Notes under the pieces: generated by a model
What the model was told of the DNA's origin: nothing
The model's input: the letters and a program-made list of their open reading frames with translations, nothing else
Database searches by the model: none
Part shown: in pieces, positions 17,753 through 26,937 of the stretch
How positions within the stretch are numbered: the first letter of the stretch is position 1
How the letters are laid out: every line of letters begins with the position of its first letter
Program-made: the position numbers and the translations under genes
NCBI GenBank assembly: GCA_020639155.1
Contig: JACKHF010000002.1
Location: 930,001 to 994,000, forward strand
Source of the DNA: Phycisphaeraceae bacterium
Lineage (GTDB): Bacteria > Planctomycetota > Phycisphaerae > Phycisphaerales > UBA1924
DNA length: 64,000 bases
Direction: 5' to 3'

Positions 17753-19105
17753 TCAGGCGGCATCGGCAGGCAAGACGAGATCAGCAAGTGTGCCTGGCTC
17801 TCCGGGCAGCAGACGATCGGGCACATCCTGTCCGTCAGACAAGTAGCTCAGTTGCAGGTTCACCTTCATTGCGGTGTTGATGAGCACACCAAAGTTCACC
17901 GCCTCATCGAGTTTGGTAAAGACGATCCGATCCGGAAGCAGCGGCGCAAAACAATCTGCAGCATACGACAGCGCAGACTGGCTCGCGGTTGCTGAGAGAA
18001 CAAGATGGATCTCGTCAGGCTGTGCTGCATCAAGCATCGCGCCGAGCTCCTCAATCTTGCCAGTATCCTGTGGGGCACGCCCCGCTGTATCGATAATGAT
18101 CACATCACACGACGAAAGTCTTTCGCAGGCATCACGAACATCGCTCGGGGTCTGCGCGACAATCAGCGGCACGCCAATGATGTCGGCGTATGTGCGAAGC
18201 TGATCAACCGCCGCGATGCGATACGTATCGATCGTGACAAGTCCAACACGCTGTTTCTCGCGGAGTGTCAGCGTTGCCGCGAGTTTCGCGATTGTGGTTG
18301 TTTTGCCGACACCGGTTGGTCCTACGAAAGCGAGCACGCGAGATGCTCTGTGCTGACGCCTGATGTGACTATCAACATTGGAAGCTGTCGGCACCAGTGA
18401 GACAAGCTGCTCTCGAACTGCACGATGGATCAACTCCAGATTATGCCGTTGCGTGGATGGAACTGTTGCAACAGCCCGCTGGATCACCTCATGCGCGATA
18501 TCTTCCGCGACCTCAGACTCAATCAACTTCAGATAGTGCTTTGCCACAACATCATCGCTACGAGAGAATGCGATTTCTGCAGTTTGTCTTGCCGACCTCT
18601 CCCGATTTGCCGCAACAAGAGATGCAAGGACGGATCGGATGGATCTCAGTTCCTCGTTCACGTCGGATTGCGGGTGTTCACGTCGATTCGGTCCCGGTAC
18701 TCTTCCTGTGTTTGTACTTGGTTGTCTGTGTGGATTTTCAGGTTCGGGGTTTGGAATCTGCTTTGTTCGTACCGATCTCGGCGAGTACAGCCCGAGGTCA
18801 CCCTCTACTTCAGACACATTCCTGCGCTCATCTTTGGTTGTTGTCTGCGTAACAGATGTCGCTGCCTTCATTGGCTTGGGTTGACTTGTTGCTTGCTGGC
18901 GTTTGGCCTCCTTGGCCATGCGTACAAGCTCTTCCTTTGTGTTGTTTGTTGCAGTTATCTCGACTGTCGGCTTCGCAGCGATGCCCATCAACCCTTGCTT
19001 TTTTACAGTACGTGTGTGCAGAATTATGGCTCCGTCGCCCAGTTCCTGCTTGATCATCTGGAGCGCTTCGTTTGTTGTGTGTGCTCTGAACGTCTTGATA
19101 GCCAT
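17753..19105 (-). CDS. flhF: Flagellar biosynthesis SRP-like GTPase FlhF
   Basis: 450-aa SRP-family GTPase that sets the site and number of flagella. The N-terminal region starts with the family pattern KTFRAHTTNEALQMIKQELG, followed by a polar, disordered middle (residues about 70-150). The NG domain follows: P-loop GPTGVGKTTTIAKLA (about 258-272), DTAGRAPQDTGKIEEL (about 331-346) and FTKLDEAVNFG (guanine specificity). It lies 130 nt downstream of flhA in the operon. Its usual regulator FlhG is missing from this locus. Confidence 0.94.
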   Translation of the reverse strand: MAIKTFRAHTTNEALQMIKQELGDGAIILHTRTVKKQGLMGIAAKPTVEITATNNTKEELVRMAKEAKRQQATSQPKPMKAATSVTQTTTKDERRNVSEVEGDLGLYSPRSVRTKQIPNPEPENPHRQPSTNTGRVPGPNRREHPQSDVNEELRSIRSVLASLVAANRERSARQTAEIAFSRSDDVVAKHYLKLIESEVAEDIAHEVIQRAVATVPSTQRHNLELIHRAVREQLVSLVPTASNVDSHIRRQHRASRVLAFVGPTGVGKTTTIAKLAATLTLREKQRVGLVTIDTYRIAAVDQLRTYADIIGVPLIVAQTPSDVRDACERLSSCDVIIIDTAGRAPQDTGKIEELGAMLDAAQPDEIHLVLSATASQSALSYAADCFAPLLPDRIVFTKLDEAVNFGVLINTAMKVNLQLSYLSDGQDVPDRLLPGEPGTLADLVLPADAA

Positions 19106-19235
19106 GGTGCAGTCCGTTGCGTGATAACACAGAGTGAGTTTTCAACCAATCGATGTATCGGTCCTCCGGCAAAAAATGCCGAAATCTCGGGCAACTCTGA
19201 CTCGTCGACATGCTCAGATCCCACGAACGCGCAAG

Positions 19236-21428
19236 TTATGCCGCTTTCTGCTTCTTCTGCCCCACTGCAACCTCGGGCACCCCGGACCCCATGTCAACTG
19301 AGATCAGTTTCTTCGTTTCAAGCTGCACACTTGTGTCTATTTCGTTGTATCCGAGCACCACGATGCCCTGGACTCGTGAAGCCATCAACTGTCGTACTAC
19401 CGCACGGACGGCAGGGGACGTCACAACGATAGCATGATGCCCCGCACCAACCAACGGCTTCAATCCATCGGCGATTGCACCAGCGATCCTCGTTGCTGTC
19501 GGTGCTGGCATCGAAATATTCGTCCCAGCGCTGGTCCGCTCAATGTAACTGGCAATGACATCCTCAAGCGCGGGATCAAGGGTAACGCATGCAATCTGCA
19601 GTGTCCCGTCCTCGTGGTTCTCTGTCGCGTATTGGCGCGAGATCGTTCGACGGAGCGAGTTGCGGACGTATTCTGTCAGCACATCGACATCCTTCGTTCT
19701 GGATGACCAGTCGGCCATGGTCTCGACAATCATCTCAAGATCGCGGATCGAAACGTGTTCATCAAGCAATCGCTGAAGGACACGATGCAGATCTGATGCG
19801 CTGACTTTCTCAGGGATTGCATCCTCAACAAGCTTCGGTGCCTTTGCTTTGAGCCCCTCAATGAGATTGCCCACCTCTTCACGCGTGATGAGTTCAGACG
19901 CGTGCTTCTTCACCACCTCGGTCAGATGTGTCGCAAGGACACTGGTCGGATCGACGACGGTGTAGTCGAGCGACTCGGCACGCGCACGATCGCGATCCTC
20001 GATCCACCACGCGTCGAGACCGAACGCGGGTTCCTTGGTTTTCTCTCCCTCGATCTTTCCGGAAGCCATACCAGAGTCCATCGCAAGGAACTTGTCGTTG
20101 CGAAGCTCAGCTCCTGCTACGGTGTTCCCGCGAATGTTGATGCGATACGCATCGGTCCCAAGCTGCATGTTGTCACGGATGCGGATTGGCGGCATGACAA
20201 ACCCGTACTCCTGCGCGAGCTGGCGACGGATCGCATCGATTCGCGAAAGCAGCGTCCCACCAGCCTTCACATCAACAAGCCCGATCAGACCATACCCAAC
20301 TTCAAGCTCGAGCGTGTCGACCTTGAGCAGTGATTCGATGGGTGCGGGTAGAGGAGCGGCATCCTGCGCTTCTTCAACCTTGGTCTCAACCTCGTGTGCA
20401 ATCTTCCGGTTGCGCTTCGAGATTGACCATGCTGCAAAGAACATGGCTGCGCTCATTGCAAGCAGCGGAACCGTCGGCAGCGGCGAGAGTGAGAGCAAAC
20501 CGAGAAATGCCCCGGTGATCGCAAGCCCTTTCGGCTGGCTGATAAGCTGATCAGCCATCGCGTCGGAGAGTTGCGATCTGGAACTTGAGCGTGTGACGAT
20601 CAGCGCGGCGGCGATTGAGATGATAAACGATGGAATCTGACTGGTCAGGCCATCGCCGATCGTCAGACGCGTGAACACTTCGGCGGTCTGTCCAGCGGGC
20701 CAACCCCGTTCGATCGCACCAACCGCAAACCCGCCGAGCACATTCACAGCAGTAATGATTATGCCTGCGATGGCATCGCCACGAACAAACTTGGATGCAC
20801 CATCCATTGCGCCGAAGAAGTCCGCTTCCTGACGGATTTCCTCACGACGACGGCGTGCCTCGTTTTCATCGATCAAACCGGCGTTCAAGTCGGAATCGAT
20901 CGCCATCTGTTTGCCGGGCATTGCGTCGAGTGTGAATCGTGCTGCAACCTCGCTGATGCGCGTCGCACCTTTCGTAATCACGACAAACTGCACCACAAGC
21001 AGAATGAGAAAGATGACAATACCAACAAACAGCGACTGGCCAGCAACAAACGTGCTGAACGACTGGATCACATGACCGGCAGCGAACATTGCGCCGTCCG
21101 GTGTTGATGCGTCCGTCGAGAGAATCAATCGGGTCGAAGCAATATTCAGGACAAGCCGGAGCAGTGTTGTTGCAAGCAACAGCGACGGGAACACGCTGAA
21201 CTCGAGCGCACGTTCCATGTGGATTGTGGTGAGCAGCATGACAACAGCAAGGCTGATATTGACACTAATCAAAATGTCCATCAGCCAGGTGGGAAGCGGC
21301 ACAAGAATCACCGCAAGCAGCAGGATGAATCCGATCGGCACAAACAACCCGCGATACTCGCTGAGTTTATTCAGCCAGCCGGGCAGTTTTACGCTCTGTC
21401 GCTGTGTTTGTGCAGGTTTCTTTGCCAT
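19236..21428 (-). CDS. flhA: Flagellar export apparatus protein FlhA
   Basis: 730 aa. Membrane ring subunit of the flagellar type III export gate. N-terminal hydrophobic half with about eight transmembrane helices; conserved FHIPEP-family cytoplasmic loop (FTLDAMPGKQMAIDSDLNAG followed by EARRRREEI). C-terminal cytosolic domain binds chaperones and export substrates (VVDPTSVLATHLTE, then LQRLLDEHVSIRDLEMI). A GAGG Shine-Dalgarno precedes the ATG. It lies 36 nt after flhB. Complete and without visible defects. Confidence 0.96.
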   Translation of the reverse strand: MAKKPAQTQRQSVKLPGWLNKLSEYRGLFVPIGFILLLAVILVPLPTWLMDILISVNISLAVVMLLTTIHMERALEFSVFPSLLLATTLLRLVLNIASTRLILSTDASTPDGAMFAAGHVIQSFSTFVAGQSLFVGIVIFLILLVVQFVVITKGATRISEVAARFTLDAMPGKQMAIDSDLNAGLIDENEARRRREEIRQEADFFGAMDGASKFVRGDAIAGIIITAVNVLGGFAVGAIERGWPAGQTAEVFTRLTIGDGLTSQIPSFIISIAAALIVTRSSSRSQLSDAMADQLISQPKGLAITGAFLGLLSLSPLPTVPLLAMSAAMFFAAWSISKRNRKIAHEVETKVEEAQDAAPLPAPIESLLKVDTLELEVGYGLIGLVDVKAGGTLLSRIDAIRRQLAQEYGFVMPPIRIRDNMQLGTDAYRINIRGNTVAGAELRNDKFLAMDSGMASGKIEGEKTKEPAFGLDAWWIEDRDRARAESLDYTVVDPTSVLATHLTEVVKKHASELITREEVGNLIEGLKAKAPKLVEDAIPEKVSASDLHRVLQRLLDEHVSIRDLEMIVETMADWSSRTKDVDVLTEYVRNSLRRTISRQYATENHEDGTLQIACVTLDPALEDVIASYIERTSAGTNISMPAPTATRIAGAIADGLKPLVGAGHHAIVVTSPAVRAVVRQLMASRVQGIVVLGYNEIDTSVQLETKKLISVDMGSGVPEVAVGQKKQKAA

Positions 21429-21463
21429 CCGTCCTCACGACTCCTGTTTCGGTGTTTATCGCC

Positions 21464-22540
21464 TCATGCCGCAGTTGCGGTCTTCCTGTCAAGCCTGTAC
21501 ACGTAGGCAAGAATCTCCGCAACAGCCTCGTAATGTTCCTCGTGGATCTCCTCACCAACCTCAATTGAGTGGTACAGCGCGCGCGCAAGCGGCGGACGCT
21601 CAACAATCGGAACACCGGTTGCCATAGCGACATGACGGATACGCCATGCGAGCAGATCTGCGCCCTTTGCTGTAACACGGGGCGCATGCATTGTCGCGCG
21701 GTCGTACTTCAGCGCAACGGAGAAGTGCGTTGGATTCGTGACGATAACGTCCGCGTTCGGAACTTCCTGCTGGATTCGCTGGAGCGCAATCTCTCGCGCC
21801 ATGCGCTGCCGCCGGGCCTTCACATCGGGATCACCTTCCATTGACCTCCGCTCGTCTCGAACCTCCTGCTTTGTCATGCGAAGATCGCGACTGTGCTGCC
21901 ATCGCTGGAACAGATAATCAGCAATACCAAGCACGAACAGCAGTACAAGAATCCATGCAACCAGCTCCAGAATCAATACACCAGTTGCATACATACCTGA
22001 AAGCAGTTCGAGCGCGGGCAAACCGGCGATTTTTCGGTACCGCGCAAAGAAGAACAGCGTTGTTACTCCTGCAACCGCGACGAGCTTTGCAACACCAGCC
22101 GCTCCCTTTACAACACCCCGCAATCCGAAGATCCGCTGAAATCCCTTAATCGGGCTGAGCTTGTCGAGCTTTGGTTCGAGTGGTTTCCCTGTAATGATCA
22201 GCCCCACCTGCAACACTTGGCTGAGATACGCCCCAAGCGCCATAAGCCCCATGAATGGAAGTGCAATGATCGCGGCTCGCGCTCCTGTCCATGATGATTC
22301 CGTTCGCACCAGTTCTGTGAGTTTGCCTTGATCAGCGGTTGGAATATCAAGGAGTCGACGCGTCACCAGGCTGAGTTCAGCCATCGCGTGCTTGCCAAAT
22401 ACGATCACCGCGACCGTCGCGAGAATGAGCGCAATCGCACCACCAAGATCCTGACTACGCGCAATCTGTCCCTTCTTGCGCGCATCCGAGAGCTTGTGTG
22501 CTGTTGGATCTTCTGTACGTTCGCCCATATCCTCAGCCAT
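21464..22540 (-). CDS. flhB: Flagellar export switch protein FlhB
   Basis: 358 aa. Substrate-specificity switch of flagellar export. The N-terminus GERTEDPTAHKLSDARKKGQ is diagnostic; four transmembrane helices follow; the self-cleaving NPTH motif sits near residue 268 in VIVTNPTHFSVALKYD. It starts 8 nt inside the end of fliR, with a GGAGG Shine-Dalgarno 6 nt before the ATG. The family's usual length and all key residues are kept. Confidence 0.96.
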   Translation of the reverse strand: MAEDMGERTEDPTAHKLSDARKKGQIARSQDLGGAIALILATVAVIVFGKHAMAELSLVTRRLLDIPTADQGKLTELVRTESSWTGARAAIIALPFMGLMALGAYLSQVLQVGLIITGKPLEPKLDKLSPIKGFQRIFGLRGVVKGAAGVAKLVAVAGVTTLFFFARYRKIAGLPALELLSGMYATGVLILELVAWILVLLFVLGIADYLFQRWQHSRDLRMTKQEVRDERRSMEGDPDVKARRQRMAREIALQRIQQEVPNADVIVTNPTHFSVALKYDRATMHAPRVTAKGADLLAWRIRHVAMATGVPIVERPPLARALYHSIEVGEEIHEEHYEAVAEILAYVYRLDRKTATAA

Positions 22541-23354
22541 GTGCGCCTCCCGTCTGCACTATGGCAACCGACTCCCCTAGTCCCGCTATCCAGTCGCTCA
22601 CGGCGTCAAGACCACGGGTGATCTCATCCATCGCGATCTTCTCCACAACCACAATCGAGATCGCGAGAATACCTGCGCCGAGCACCACCTTGATCGCAAA
22701 GCCCACCGTCATGACATTCAGCTGCGGTACCGTTTTTCCGAGCATGCCAATCGCCAGCATCACCAGGAGCGCAACAGCTGTCACCGGTGCTGCGACACGA
22801 AGCGCCAGTTCAAATCCTGACCCCAGCACTGTGACGACGGTTGCGAGTGGCAACTCGGTCAGCTTGAATCCACCAACCGGCACGTACGCGAATGTGCGCA
22901 CAAGCCCCATGAGCAGCATGTCAAGCCCGCCTATCAACAGAAACATAGCAATACCCGACAAAAACAGCATCTGTCCGAACGGATCACTCTCGGATCCCAG
23001 TTCAGGGTTATACGAACGTGCGACAGACAAACCCATCTGGTACCCAGCTGTTAAACCAGCGAGTTCGAGAGCTGACAACACCAGCATCATGATTAGTCCC
23101 ATGGACGCGCCAATCAGTAGCTCTGATACAGCAATGACCAGCAGCCCTGGCAGGTCACGGGCGAGTTCCATATCGACAGTCAGCACGACACCCGGATAGA
23201 CCGCTGCTGCAAGCATCACAACCAGCATCGCGCGAGCACGCACCGGGATCGTGATGCTGGCAAACACCGGCGTTGTGATCGCAAGACCCGACAGACGGAT
23301 CAGCACGAACAGAAACGGCATCGCTGCTGCAAGAATGGGATCGATAGACGGCAC
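22533..23354 (-). CDS. fliR: Flagellar export protein FliR
   Basis: 273-aa membrane protein, part of the FliPQR export channel core. About six hydrophobic helices; family patterns GLAITTPVFASITIPVRARA near the N-terminus and GASMGLIMMLVLSALELAG in the middle. GTG start at 23354 with an AGGAG site a little upstream. It follows fliQ by about 20 nt and overlaps flhB by 8 nt. Confidence 0.94.
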   Translation of the reverse strand: MPSIDPILAAAMPFLFVLIRLSGLAITTPVFASITIPVRARAMLVVMLAAAVYPGVVLTVDMELARDLPGLLVIAVSELLIGASMGLIMMLVLSALELAGLTAGYQMGLSVARSYNPELGSESDPFGQMLFLSGIAMFLLIGGLDMLLMGLVRTFAYVPVGGFKLTELPLATVVTVLGSGFELALRVAAPVTAVALLVMLAIGMLGKTVPQLNVMTVGFAIKVVLGAGILAISIVVVEKIAMDEITRGLDAVSDWIAGLGESVAIVQTGGAHG

Positions 23355-23373
23355 GAGCTTGAGTGTCTCCTGT

Positions 23374-23628
23374 TTACATCAGTTGGAAGAGTTCTGCTGC
23401 AAACCGCATCCACTGGCTCGCAATCCATGGCACGAGCATTGCTGTTACTGCGATCATCGCGATAATCTTGGGAACAAAGCTGAGTGTCTGATCCTGGATA
23501 GATGTAATAGATTGCAGAATACTGATAACCAAACCAACAAAGACACCGGCGATCAGGATCGGAGCGACAATCTTAACCGACACTATCAGTGTGTCTCGAA
23601 CAATGTGTATCACTGTGTCATCAATCAC
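23374..23628 (-). CDS. fliQ: Flagellar export protein FliQ
   Basis: 84-aa, two-helix subunit of the FliPQR channel. Hydrophobic segments (APILIAGVFVGLVISILQS and IIAMIAVTAMLVPWIA) joined by the conserved SIQDQTLSFVPK loop. The start is set at GTG 23628 because a GGAGG Shine-Dalgarno lies 5 nt before it; a TTG 12 nt upstream overlaps that Shine-Dalgarno and is less likely. It follows fliP by 16 nt. Confidence 0.93.
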   Translation of the reverse strand: MIDDTVIHIVRDTLIVSVKIVAPILIAGVFVGLVISILQSITSIQDQTLSFVPKIIAMIAVTAMLVPWIASQWMRFAAELFQLM

Positions 23629-23644
23629 GTCTGCCTCCAATCAA

Positions 23645-24715
23645 CTACACAAATCGTGCAATCGCAATATCTCTGATATGGCTTGCAACAGCGTGGGCCG
23701 TCACTGCAACGTGAGAGCCGATATCATGCACCATCGGCTGTACAGCACTTGTGTATGTCGCAGTTGCATCCGTTGCAAAGCTTGTCAGCAACGAACCAAC
23801 AAGCAGTTGCCACCCGTCGACCATGACGAACAACAACAGCTTGAACGGAAGGCTGATCAACACCGGCGGGAGCATCATCATGCCCATCGAGATGAGAATC
23901 GCTGAAATCACAATATCGATCACAAGGAACGGCAGATAGATGCGAAATCCCATCAGAAATGCCGTCTTGAGTTCGCTCAGCATGAACGCAGGAATGAGTG
24001 CTGTTGTTGGCACATCAGCGCGCGTCATCGACGTTGGATCGGACGTGTCGATCCCACGGTAGTTGAGCATCATGTACAAGCTGGACCAGTTGCCGGTCGC
24101 TTCGATCTGATCGAACATAAAGTCTCGCACAGGCGCGGAACTACGAACCCACAGTTCATCATACGACTGGATAGTTCCATCCCTGTAGGGTACCACTGCC
24201 TCGGTGTTGATACGGTCGATTGTCGGCCCCATCACCAGCGCAGTCATGAAGAGCGCAAGCGCAAGCAGCACTTGCGGCGGTGGCAGCGACTGCGTTCCCA
24301 TCGCTTGGCGCAGGAGTGAGAGCACGATCAGCATGCGCACGAAGCTTGTCGTCATCAACAAGATGGATGGTGCGAGCGTGATCACTGTGAGCAACAGAAC
24401 AACACTCACCGCAGAGGAGAAACCAGAGGCCTTTGCTTCTGTGCCTTCCACCTGCGTACTTGAGCCATCGCTCCCATTCTGGCCGGTAACCAAACTCGAG
24501 GCATTTGCAAGAATCTGCAACGGGTTTGTTGAGGAGAACGGCGCAAGATCCGGAGCAGTTGATGCGGGCTGTGAGGTTCCGGTATCCTGCAATGGGCCGA
24601 CTATGCTCTGTGCATTCGTTTCACACACGCACAAAGCCAACGTACAAAAAGCAACTGCAACACGAAACGCTGCTCGAACTGCCGCACCTGGGTTTGATCT
24701 GAGAGAAGTCATCAT
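23645..24715 (-). CDS. fliP: Flagellar export protein FliP with extended N-terminus
   Basis: 356 aa; the core FliP is about 245-250 aa, so about 100 extra N-terminal residues are present. The extension starts with a signal-peptide-like segment (AAFRVAVAFCTLALCVCETN) and a Ser/Thr/Gly-rich linker. The conserved part then reads LLTVITLAPSILLMTTSFVR, then MGTQSLPPPQVLLALALFMT, then GPTIDRIN. The start at 24715 overlaps the fliO stop (ATGA). Hydrophobic export-gate core as in all FliP proteins. Known FliP is made with a cleaved signal peptide; the added linker would be outside the membrane. Confidence 0.94.
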   Translation of the reverse strand: MMTSLRSNPGAAVRAAFRVAVAFCTLALCVCETNAQSIVGPLQDTGTSQPASTAPDLAPFSSTNPLQILANASSLVTGQNGSDGSSTQVEGTEAKASGFSSAVSVVLLLTVITLAPSILLMTTSFVRMLIVLSLLRQAMGTQSLPPPQVLLALALFMTALVMGPTIDRINTEAVVPYRDGTIQSYDELWVRSSAPVRDFMFDQIEATGNWSSLYMMLNYRGIDTSDPTSMTRADVPTTALIPAFMLSELKTAFLMGFRIYLPFLVIDIVISAILISMGMMMLPPVLISLPFKLLLFVMVDGWQLLVGSLLTSFATDATATYTSAVQPMVHDIGSHVAVTAHAVASHIRDIAIARFV

Positions 24716-25521
24716 GCCTGCTTCTGCGCGGTAAGCCACGAACGGATGGAATGCGACACCGAACCGGACATTGATCCCAGCTTTGCACGAAGTGCATTAG
24801 CCTGATCGTGCAGTCCCCCCATCTGTTGAGGCTGGGACTCGATTGCCTGCATCACAGGTATACCGAAAGACGAGTTCTCAACCTCAATGTTGTCTGTGAC
24901 GTATTGTGATTGCTGATCTCCTGCAAATGCATTATCAAGCGTCTGATTGAACGCTACCCTGGATGAGTGCGCGTTCGCGTTGTTTGCAGCCTTTATGATC
25001 GCTGCAACCTCATCGGGATCGGTCAGCTCGGCGAGCGTTGCAAAGCCCCCTGACACTGATTTGCCGGAGATTGTCTGTGAAAGCAGAAGCACTCTGGAGT
25101 GGACACGCATCAGCACGAGTTGCTGTTTGCGCCCAACCGGATATCTGCCAAGCACTTCGAGCAAGCCGCTTGGCGCATTCCCTCCAGCCCCAAGTTTCGA
25201 CGCTATTCCGCCGGATTTTCTGGAGATCGCTTTGAGGGCAGTGGCAAGGCACACCATCGCTGCGATAACAATCGCAAGAGAGAAGACCGTTTTTACCACA
25301 CCTGTGGAGCTACCCGACGTACCAAGCGGCTGGGCCTGCTGGGAAGACGAGTGATCGATCGGCACACCGAGCGTCTTCGAGCCAGAATCGATATGGGATC
25401 TAGTTGTCTGATCGCGGCTGCTCTGCCCCCAAGTTGGTCGTACCGCCCAAACAAAGGAGCATATCACCAACATACAAAGCAAAGTTGATCGCAGATGAAA
25501 TGTTGAGCGAACTGTTTGCAT
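24712..25521 (-). CDS. fliO: FliO-like flagellar biosynthesis protein
   Basis: 269 aa; FliO proteins vary in length, and this is on the long side. N-terminal signal-like helix (STLLCMLVICSFVWAV), a polar linker, then a second helix (VFSLAIVIAAMVCLATALKA) followed by the FliO domain pattern LLEVLGRYPVGRKQQLVLMR. The C-terminal about 100 residues are polar and unassigned. Position directly before fliP (ATGA overlap) supports the call. FliO is a facilitator for FliP ring assembly. Confidence 0.85.
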   Translation of the reverse strand: MQTVRSTFHLRSTLLCMLVICSFVWAVRPTWGQSSRDQTTRSHIDSGSKTLGVPIDHSSSQQAQPLGTSGSSTGVVKTVFSLAIVIAAMVCLATALKAISRKSGGIASKLGAGGNAPSGLLEVLGRYPVGRKQQLVLMRVHSRVLLLSQTISGKSVSGGFATLAELTDPDEVAAIIKAANNANAHSSRVAFNQTLDNAFAGDQQSQYVTDNIEVENSSFGIPVMQAIESQPQQMGGLHDQANALRAKLGSMSGSVSHSIRSWLTAQKQA

Positions 25522-25575
25522 GAGCCCTCCTGGCTCGCGAACGGCGGATCCTCCACCGGTATCAACATGTGCAAG

Positions 25576-26196
25576 TTACGCCGCCAAAAACTCGTTTGTG
25601 GCATCATCAAGTTCGATGATCTCATTGATACGCACACAGAAGTTGTCGTTCAACACGAGCACCTCGCCACGTGCAACATGGCGTTCATTCACAAAAACAT
25701 CGACAGGATCCCCAGCGAGTTTGTCGAGTTCGACCACCGCGCCGGGCGTCATCTTGAGCACCTCATCCAGTTGCATTCTGGTTCGACCGAGTTCGATTGT
25801 CACGTGCAGGTTCACATCAGACAGAATGTCCATTCCCTGAGGTACTGCAACACCTGATGACATACCGAAATCGGGCAGGTCAAAGGGTGAAGCACCACTC
25901 ACATCTGGACCTGATGACGACGGAATATCCGGCTCTGATGACGGAGTGTCATCTGAAAAACCGCCAAAGTCTCCAAGCGAGAGACCGGCTATCGCGGCCT
26001 TCGCTGCAGCAAGTGCTGCGTTCTCCGTCTCGTCGTGCTCATCAACCTGTTCAGACTCTCCAGCCTCGGGCTCGATTTCTTCGCTTGCATTGGGTGTTTC
26101 ATCGGCGGCCGAAGAGACGGGTTCCTCAGGCGACCCGGCATCTACGTTGTCGTCCATTGGAGTTTCGTTGTGTTCCTGCTCATCAGCCACAGACAC
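25576..26196 (-). CDS. fliN: Flagellar motor switch protein FliN with long acidic N-terminus
   Basis: 206 aa. The C-terminal about 80 residues are a typical FliN/SpoA domain (MDILSDVNLHVTIELGRTRM, VLKMTPGAVVELDKLAGDPV, VNERHVARGEVLVLNDNFCV). The first about 115 residues are strongly acidic and Ser/Pro-rich, probably disordered, with short hydrophobic patches; such extensions occur in some FliN/FliY proteins. GTG start at 26196; a second GTG two codons on is possible. FliM, whose gene normally sits just upstream, is absent here. Confidence 0.92.
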   Translation of the reverse strand: MSVADEQEHNETPMDDNVDAGSPEEPVSSAADETPNASEEIEPEAGESEQVDEHDETENAALAAAKAAIAGLSLGDFGGFSDDTPSSEPDIPSSSGPDVSGASPFDLPDFGMSSGVAVPQGMDILSDVNLHVTIELGRTRMQLDEVLKMTPGAVVELDKLAGDPVDVFVNERHVARGEVLVLNDNFCVRINEIIELDDATNEFLAA

Positions 26197-26352
26197 CCCC
26201 TGCTACAACGGGTACCAACTTGTGTGCATCGCTGTGCACTTCCGAGTCAGTTTTCGGTTGTCAGGGGCGTTCTCACTGATTCTGCGCAAGAAACAGTGTG
26301 CGTGGCGTCATATTGCGCATTTTGTGCGCAGAAGATGCGCATGTCACCTTGC

Positions 26353-26877
26353 TTAGTTCAGTACGGTTCCCATACAACGGGCGATGATGATCTGTTCTAC
26401 ACGGCGATTATCATCGCCGTCAATCTCAAACAGTTCGTCGCTGAGGGCAAGAAGCTGGCGGCGCAATGTGCGAAGATCGGGCTCTCGCAACTGGCTCACC
26501 TGTGTGGTTCGAATGATCTGGCCAACCCGGTCCCGGATTTCGTTCTTTCGAGCTTCGAGTCGCTTCTCGATAAACTCCTTGTTTTCTTCCCGTATCTTTA
26601 GGTAGATTTCAACCTCAAAGCGATAGGTTCTGCCTTCCGTGCTGTTGTTGAACTTGTCCTCGATCAACAATAACTCGGCCATATTTTCGTCGGGCTGCAG
26701 CGCGCTTGTATTCGCAAAGGCGTCTTTGGGCCCCTTGCTGGTCATAGCAACGAATACAAAGATTCCAGCCCCCTCCATGATCATGAGAATCGCAATAATC
26801 GCGACCAGCATGACCGGGGATTTCTTCTTCACGTCCGATGAAGTTGACTCACTTTGATTTGCTTCTTCTTCAGCCAT
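26353..26877 (-). CDS. fliL: Flagellar basal body-associated protein FliL
   Basis: 174 aa: cytosolic polar N-terminus, one membrane helix (MLVAIIAILMIMEGAGIFVF) and a periplasmic stomatin-like domain (RTYRFEVEIYLKI onward). FliL rings support the stator complexes. It lies about 60 nt after motB, with a GAGGAA Shine-Dalgarno. The gap of 156 nt to fliN contains no coding sequence and is the place where fliM would be expected. Confidence 0.88.
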   Translation of the reverse strand: MAEEEANQSESTSSDVKKKSPVMLVAIIAILMIMEGAGIFVFVAMTSKGPKDAFANTSALQPDENMAELLLIEDKFNNSTEGRTYRFEVEIYLKIREENKEFIEKRLEARKNEIRDRVGQIIRTTQVSQLREPDLRTLRRQLLALSDELFEIDGDDNRRVEQIIIARCMGTVLN

Positions 26878-26937
26878 GTGCAGTTGTTCCTCTTCGTCGA
26901 TACTGCATCGGCTTGATGCGCATATAACTGAACAGGA

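Noticed and set aside
18425..19432. 335-aa + strand frame opposite flhF
   Set aside because: Antisense of flhF and Cys/Leu/Arg-rich; flhF has intact GTPase motifs in the opposite frame.
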